From NCBI RefSeq assembly GCF_002849595.1, contig NZ_NRQR01000005.1:1-64000 (forward strand): a stretch of 64,000 nucleotides of DNA, in the 5' to 3' direction. The stretch comes from Luteimonas rhizosphaerae (lineage in GTDB: Bacteria > Pseudomonadota > Gammaproteobacteria > Xanthomonadales > Xanthomonadaceae). This document shows, piece after piece, positions 59,712-64,000 of this stretch. Under the pieces are notes generated by a model. That model searched no databases. It was not told where the DNA came from and was given only the letters and a program-made list of their open reading frames with translations. Both the position numbers and the translations under genes were made by a program. How positions within the stretch are numbered: the stretch's first letter is position 1; every line of letters starts with the position of its first letter.

Positions 59712-60349
59712 CCCAGGCGCTGTTCTTCGATCTCGACGGCACGCTGATCGATTCGGAGCCGGGCATCCTCGGCGGTATCGCGTATACGCTCGAGGCGCTG
59801 GGGCATCCGCCGTTGCCCCGCGAGACGTTGCTGCCGTGGATCGGCCCGCCACTGCGCGACAGCTTCGATGCGCTGTTCGATGGCGATCGTGCCCGCGCCG
59901 AACGGGCGGTCGCGCTGTATCGCGAACGTTACGACGCGCGTGGCTGGCGCGAGCATTCGGTCTACACCGGCATGCCCGAGGCGATCGCCACGCTGCAGGC
60001 CGCCGGCCACCGGTTGGCGGTCGTCACGTCGAAGAACGAGGGCGCCGCGCGGCGCATCGTCGAGGCGCTGCCGTTCGGCGCGGCCTTCGAGACCGTGGTC
60101 GGCGCCAGCGACGACGGCACGCGCCGCTACAAGCGCGAACTGATCGCCGAGGCGCTGTCGCGGCTCGCGCTCGACGCGACGGGCGCGGTGATGATCGGCG
60201 ACCGGCGTTACGACATGGAAGGCGCGCGCCAGCACGGCATGCGCGCCGTGGGCGTGCTTTGGGGCTTCGGCGCCGAAGCGGAGTTGCGCGAGGCGGGCGC
60301 CGCGGAAACCGTCGCGTCGCCAGCGGCGCTGGCGGCGGCGCTCGCCTGA
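59708..60349 (+). CDS. HAD-superfamily phosphatase (phosphoglycolate phosphatase-like)
   Basis: A 213-residue HAD hydrolase: nucleophile motif [14 protein letters not shown] (residues 6-19, Asp8 and Asp10), a helical cap (about 20-85), AVVTSKNEG (Thr/Ser and Lys of motifs II and III region), [10 protein letters not shown] and the metal-binding [17 protein letters not shown]. It resembles Gph and PpaX-type enzymes. The GTG at 59708 overlaps the pgk stop (GTGA), so it is co-translated with pgk. Phosphoglycolate phosphatases can also remove 4-phosphoerythronate and 2-phospholactate, by-products of GAPDH and pyruvate kinase. The location between pgk and pyk fits such a repair role, but the substrate is unproven. 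Confidence 0.88.
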   Translation: MTQALFFDLDGTLIDSEPGILGGIAYTLEALGHPPLPRETLLPWIGPPLRDSFDALFDGDRARAERAVALYRERYDARGWREHSVYTGMPEAIATLQAAGHRLAVVTSKNEGAARRIVEALPFGAAFETVVGASDDGTRRYKRELIAEALSRLALDATGAVMIGDRRYDMEGARQHGMRAVGVLWGFGAEAELREAGAAETVASPAALAAALA

Positions 60350-60734
60350 ACGCGGCAGGACGCTGTGCGCGCCTGAACGTCGCAGGCGTCGGGGTCGGCG
60401 GGCGCGCGTGTCGGTGCGATCGCTGACATGGAGCGCAATGCCGATGCCGCAAACCGGCGCGGCCTCTGCTTCCCGCACGCGGCATTGCTGCCGCGAATGC
60501 GCGTGCCGGCATCGACTCCTGGCCTCTGGTCGTGAGGGATGGCCGGCGATGCACTGCCGCCCGAGTCGCCCGGAGCATCGCTTCGCGTGCCTCGACCGCG
60601 CGTGGCCCGCGGCATTGCGCCGCGCGCGGAATTTCGCAGTAAGCTTCGGACACGGCGCGCCGGGGGATCGGGGCGCCGTTTCCATGTTGCCCTGCAACGT
60701 GCGCATGACTACCGGTGGACAATAAGATCTGGGG
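60350..60734. other. Intergenic region upstream of pyk
   Basis: About 385 nt with no supported gene. The last 60 nt before pyk are less GC-rich and include TTGCCC at 60691 and GACAATAAGA near 60717, which may hold the pyk promoter. No clear terminator or repeat was found. Confidence 0.4.
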
Positions 60735-60740
60735 ATGACC

Positions 60741-62225
60741 ATGAACGAACTCACGACCGTTGCGCCGCATCGTCGCCGCACCCGCATTCTCGCCACGCTG
60801 GGCCCCGCGACCGACGCGCCCGGCGTGCTCGACGCCCTGATCGCCGCCGGCGTCAACGCGGTCCGCCTGAACTTTTCCCACGGCGACCCGGAATCGCAGC
60901 GCGTGCGCGCCGAGGCGGTCCGCGATGCCGCGCAGCGCGCGGGCGTCGAGGTCGGCATCCTCGCCGACCTGCCGGGCCCGAAGATCCGCATCGAGAAGTT
61001 CGCCGACGGCAAGGTCCAGCTGGCAGCCGGCGCGCGTTTCGACCTGCTGGCCGATCCAGCGGCGCCTCCGGGCACCGTGGACCAGGTCGGCGTCAGCTAT
61101 CTCGGCCTGCCGCACGACGTGGCGCCCGGCGACGTGCTGCTGCTCGACGACGGCCTGGTGCAGCTGCAGGTGGCGGCGGTCGACGGCGCGCGCATCGTCA
61201 CGACGGTGCTCAACGACGGAGTGCTGTCCAACCGCAAGGGCCTGAACAAACAGGGTGGCGGCCTGTCGCTGGGCGCGCTGACCGATCACGATCGCGACCT
61301 GATCAAGGTCGCGGCCGACATCGGCGTGGATTTCATCGCCGTGTCGTTCTGCCGCAACGCGGCCGACATGGAGGAGGCCCGCTCGATCGCCCGCGCGCAC
61401 GGCTGCGACGCCGCGCTGGTGTCGAAGATCGAGCGCACCGAGGCGATTGACAACCTGGCCGAGATCATCGACGCCAGCGACGTGGTGATGGTCGCGCGTG
61501 GCGACCTGGGCGTGGAGATCGGCGATGCCGAGCTGCCGGGCCTGCAGAAGAAGATCATCCGCGAGTCGCTGGCGCGCAACAAAGTGGTCATCACCGCGAC
61601 GCAGATGCTGCAGTCGATGGTCGAAAGCCCGATGCCGACGCGCGCCGAGGTGCTCGACGTCGCCAACTCGGTCATCGACGGCACCGACGCGGTGATGCTG
61701 TCGGCCGAGACCGCGGCCGGCGCCTACCCGGTGCGCGCCGTCGAGGCGATGGCGCGGATCTGCGTCGGCGCCGAGCGCCAGTTCGCCCACGACACCGATT
61801 TCAGCAAGGCCCAGCGCAACCTCGAGCGCGCCGACCAGGCGATCGCGATGGCGGCGATGTTCCTGTCCGAGCACATCGGCGTCGGCGCGATCGTGGCGAT
61901 GACCGAATCCGGCGGTACCGCGCGCTATCTGTCGCGCTTCCGCGGCGGTGCGCTGATCTATGCGTTCTCGCGCCACGACGGCGCCCGCCGGCGCATGACG
62001 CTGATGCGCGACGTGTTCCCGTTCGACTACGACAGCCGCGGCCAGACCCCGCGCGAAGCGGCGCGCGGCAGCGTGCGTCTGCTGGTCGAGGGCGGCTTCC
62101 TCGGCTCCGGCGAGCGCGTGGTGTTCACCAGCGGCGAGCACATGGAAACCCACGGCGCGACCAATACCCTGCGCCTGCTGCAGGTCGGCGAAGACGGGCG
62201 CGCCGAAGGCCTCGGCGAGCTGTAA
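60741..62225 (+). CDS. pyk: Pyruvate kinase
   Basis: Last step of glycolysis: phosphoenolpyruvate and ADP to pyruvate and ATP. The 494 residues are a normal length. Conserved blocks are RTRILATLGPATDAPG, VRLNFSHGDPE, ILADLPGPKIRIEKF, the Mg/substrate site LTDHDRDL followed by VDFIAVSFCRNAADM, VSKIERTEAIDN, VMVARGDLGVEI and TQMLQSMVESPMPTRAEV with DAVMLSAETAAG. The C-terminal domain is complete, with SGGTARYLSRFR. ATG 60741 has GGGGA five nt ahead; ATG 60735 is an alternative. It is downstream of pgk and HAD, likely with its own promoter. Confidence 0.95.
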   Translation: MNELTTVAPHRRRTRILATLGPATDAPGVLDALIAAGVNAVRLNFSHGDPESQRVRAEAVRDAAQRAGVEVGILADLPGPKIRIEKFADGKVQLAAGARFDLLADPAAPPGTVDQVGVSYLGLPHDVAPGDVLLLDDGLVQLQVAAVDGARIVTTVLNDGVLSNRKGLNKQGGGLSLGALTDHDRDLIKVAADIGVDFIAVSFCRNAADMEEARSIARAHGCDAALVSKIERTEAIDNLAEIIDASDVVMVARGDLGVEIGDAELPGLQKKIIRESLARNKVVITATQMLQSMVESPMPTRAEVLDVANSVIDGTDAVMLSAETAAGAYPVRAVEAMARICVGAERQFAHDTDFSKAQRNLERADQAIAMAAMFLSEHIGVGAIVAMTESGGTARYLSRFRGGALIYAFSRHDGARRRMTLMRDVFPFDYDSRGQTPREAARGSVRLLVEGGFLGSGERVVFTSGEHMETHGATNTLRLLQVGEDGRAEGLGEL

Positions 62226-62277
62226 GCGGTTTCCCGCGGACGGGTCGTCCGCGCCGGGGCAGGGTGGGAGCGCGGGC

Positions 62278-62283
62278 TATAAT
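62278..62283 (+). promoter_or_regulatory. Consensus -10 (TATAAT) of fba
   Basis: A perfect TATAAT 33 nt before the fba ATG, in GC-rich DNA. The -35 region is GC-rich and unlike the consensus. Confidence 0.55.
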
Positions 62284-62315
62284 CGCGCTCCTTTCCCGCA
62301 GCCGAATCCCCCGAC

Positions 62316-63326
62316 ATGAGCATCGAACAGCTTGCCGAAACCGCCCAGGCCCTGGTCGCCGCGGGCAAGGGCATCATCGCGATCGACGAATCGACGGGCA
62401 CGCTCGCCAAGCGTTTCGAAGGCGTGGGAATCCCGAATAACGAAGAAAACCGTCGCGCCTATCGCGAGCTGCTGCTGACCACGCCGAACCTCTCGGACTA
62501 CGTCAGCGGCGCGATCCTGTTCGACGAGACCATCCGCCAGTCGACGAAGGCCGGCAAGCCGTTCGCCAAGTACATGGCCGAGCAGGGCATCCTGCCGGGC
62601 ATCAAGGTCGACAAGGGCGCGCAGGCGCTGGCCGGCTTCCCGGGCGAGACCGTGACCGAAGGCCTCGACGGCCTGCGCGCGCGCCTCGAGGAGTACTACA
62701 AGCTGGGCGCGCGTTTCGCCAAGTGGCGCGCGGTCATCCGCATCGGCGAGGACACCCCGTCGGGCACCTGCATCGAGACCAACGCGCACGCGCTCGCACG
62801 CTATGCCGCGCTGTGCCAGGAGCAGGGCCTGGTGCCGATCGTCGAGCCGGAAGTGCTGATGGACGGCAGCCACGACATCGAGACCTGCTACGAGGTCACC
62901 GAGGTCACGCTGCGGGCCGTGTTCGATGCGCTGTACAACCAGAACGTCGCGCTGGAAGGCACGATACTCAAGGCCTCGATGGTGCTGCCGGGCCAGGACA
63001 GCGGCGAATCGGCGGACATCGACGAGGTCGCCGAAGCCACGCTGATGTGCCTGAAGTCGGCCGTGCCGGCGATCCTGCCGGGCATCGTGTTCCTGTCGGG
63101 CGGCCAGAGCGATGAAGCCTCGACCGCGCATCTCGATGCGATGAACCGCATGGGGCCGAACCCCTGGCCGCTGTCGTTCTCCTACGGACGTGCGATGCAG
63201 TCGGCGGCGCTGAAGCTGTGGTCGCAGGACCTGGCCAACAACGTCGGCAAGGCGCAGGCGACGGTGTTCGCCCGCGCCCGCGACAACGGCCTCGCCGCGC
63301 AGGGCAAGTGGCAGAAGGGCGGCTGA
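62316..63326 (+). CDS. fba: Class I fructose-bisphosphate aldolase
   Basis: Splits fructose 1,6-bisphosphate into the two triose phosphates; Schiff-base (metal-free) class. The 336 residues include GKGIIAIDESTGTLAKRF, the substrate-binding FAKWRAVIRIGEDTPSG, IVEPEVLMDGSHDIETC, the Schiff-base lysine in GTILKASMVLPGQD, and FLSGGQSDEASTAHLDAM, then PWPLSFSYGRAMQSAALKLW. It is complete and of normal length. ATG 62316 is the family start. This closes the glycolytic block. A 10-bp hairpin follows at 63350. Confidence 0.96.
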   Translation: MSIEQLAETAQALVAAGKGIIAIDESTGTLAKRFEGVGIPNNEENRRAYRELLLTTPNLSDYVSGAILFDETIRQSTKAGKPFAKYMAEQGILPGIKVDKGAQALAGFPGETVTEGLDGLRARLEEYYKLGARFAKWRAVIRIGEDTPSGTCIETNAHALARYAALCQEQGLVPIVEPEVLMDGSHDIETCYEVTEVTLRAVFDALYNQNVALEGTILKASMVLPGQDSGESADIDEVAEATLMCLKSAVPAILPGIVFLSGGQSDEASTAHLDAMNRMGPNPWPLSFSYGRAMQSAALKLWSQDLANNVGKAQATVFARARDNGLAAQGKWQKGG

Positions 63327-63349
63327 GGTCCAGGCCCGCTGCGTGATCG

Positions 63350-63374
63350 GAACGCCGGCCCCGTGCCGGCGTTC
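63350..63374 (+). terminator. Hairpin after fba (probable transcript end)
   Basis: A 10-bp stem GAACGCCGGC/GCCGGCGTTC (63350-63359 with 63365-63374) and a 5-nt loop. There is no T-run, so termination is only probable. It lies between the convergent fba and macro-domain genes. Confidence 0.5.
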
Positions 63375-63413
63375 TGCCGCGTGGAGCCGCGATCCGGCGC
63401 GTCCGGCCGTGCG

Positions 63414-63932
63414 TCAGTCGGTGGACAGCGCCTCGCGATAGCGCGCGAGCATCGCCGCGTCGTGGCAGCAGAACAGCACCGACGCCGGCGCATGCGGGAA
63501 GGCGCGGACTTCCGCGACCGCGATCGCCACGGCCTGGTCCGGCGGAAAGCCGTAGACGCCGCAGCTGATCGCCGGAAACGCGATCGACGCGATCCCGTGC
63601 GCGGCCGCCAGCGCCAGGCTGTGGCGATAGCACGCCGCCAGCAAGGCCGTTTCGCCTGCCTCGCCGCCCCGCCAGACGGGGCCGACGGTGTGGATCACGT
63701 GACGCGCGGGCAGGGCGAAGCCCGGCGTGATACGGGCCTCGCCGGTCGGGCAACGCACGCCGGCACGCACCGGCGGCAGCGCGCGGCAGGCGGCCAGCAG
63801 GGCCGGCCCGGCAGCGCGCTGGATCGCCCCGTCCACGCCCCCACCACCGGCCAGGGCCTCGTTCGCGGCATTGACGATGGCGTCGACGTCGCAACGGGTG
63901 ATGTCCTGGAGGCGTGCGTCGATCAGCGTCAT
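63414..63932 (-). CDS. Macro-domain protein (O-acetyl-ADP-ribose deacetylase type)
   Basis: A 172-residue macro domain that binds and probably hydrolyses ADP-ribose derivatives. [20 protein letters not shown], with the Asn and Gly-rich loop that places the ribose, is followed by [34 protein letters not shown] and [19 protein letters not shown]. These match the MacroD/YmdB subgroup. ATG 63932 is used; ATG 63953 adds seven residues. Neither has a clear RBS. It is convergent with fba, and the window ends shortly upstream of it without a further gene. Confidence 0.9.
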   Translation of the reverse strand: MTLIDARLQDITRCDVDAIVNAANEALAGGGGVDGAIQRAAGPALLAACRALPPVRAGVRCPTGEARITPGFALPARHVIHTVGPVWRGGEAGETALLAACYRHSLALAAAHGIASIAFPAISCGVYGFPPDQAVAIAVAEVRAFPHAPASVLFCCHDAAMLARYREALSTD

Positions 63933-64000
63933 CGGCGCAGTCTGGCAGTGCATGCGTGAGCGGTGGATGCCGGGCGCGCTGACCGGTGCCTCACTCCGCG

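Overview
The window looks like a chromosomal segment of a GC-rich gammaproteobacterium of the Xanthomonadaceae (Lysobacteraceae), most likely close to Luteimonas or Lysobacter. The evidence is the gene neighbourhoods: bamD divergent from rluD-pgeF, mrcA divergent from pilMNOPQ, gapA-pgk-pyk-fba in one run, TonB-dependent receptors beside inner-membrane permeases, and the short palindromic repeats between genes. The genus is inferred. No rRNA, tRNA, phage, transposase or CRISPR array was seen.

Layout. 0-6.9 kb: a DUF559 protein inside repeats, nadE, a VKOR-thioredoxin fusion, then bamD facing rluD-pgeF. 6.9-16.4 kb: transport genes, namely an SSS symporter and a TonB receptor on the minus strand, a DUF3574 lipoprotein, a second TonB receptor without start or signal peptide, an NCS2 permease and DUF4166. 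16.4-25.4 kb: gloA, the minus-strand trehalose operon otsB-GH15-otsA, a DCC protein, a four-PAS hybrid kinase and a GST. 25.5-32 kb: clpB with a heat-shock-like promoter, a SlyB-like exported protein, an unknown protein and mrcA. 32-37 kb: pilMNOPQ, with overlapping or nearly abutting genes. 37-44 kb: a MoxR/Bat operon (moxR, DUF58, DUF4381, batA, batB-TPR, batD). 44-49 kb: two tandem DAACS symporters and tkt. 49-57 kb, minus strand: bolA, an acetyl-CoA hydrolase, a flavin reductase-like gene, modCBA led by a molybdopterin-domain-like lipoprotein, an S1/P1 nuclease and ompW. 57-64 kb: the glycolytic block gapA, a pgk-like mini-ORF, pgk, a HAD phosphatase, pyk and fba, then a macro-domain gene.

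The most striking property is a set of internal deletions. gapA, tkt, modA, the GH15 gene and the DUF58 gene each lack a block of conserved sequence, estimated at about 35 to 135 nt, and each changes reading frame exactly at that point. A TonB receptor lacks its whole 5' end. Because gapA and tkt are central-metabolism genes, false joins in the assembly are the leading explanation, and these six loci should be re-sequenced before any biology is built on them. The best biological leads are the HAD phosphatase overlapping pgk inside the glycolytic block (possible metabolite repair), the pgk-like mini-ORF followed by hairpins ahead of pgk, and the molybdopterin-domain-like lipoprotein that leads the molybdate operon.
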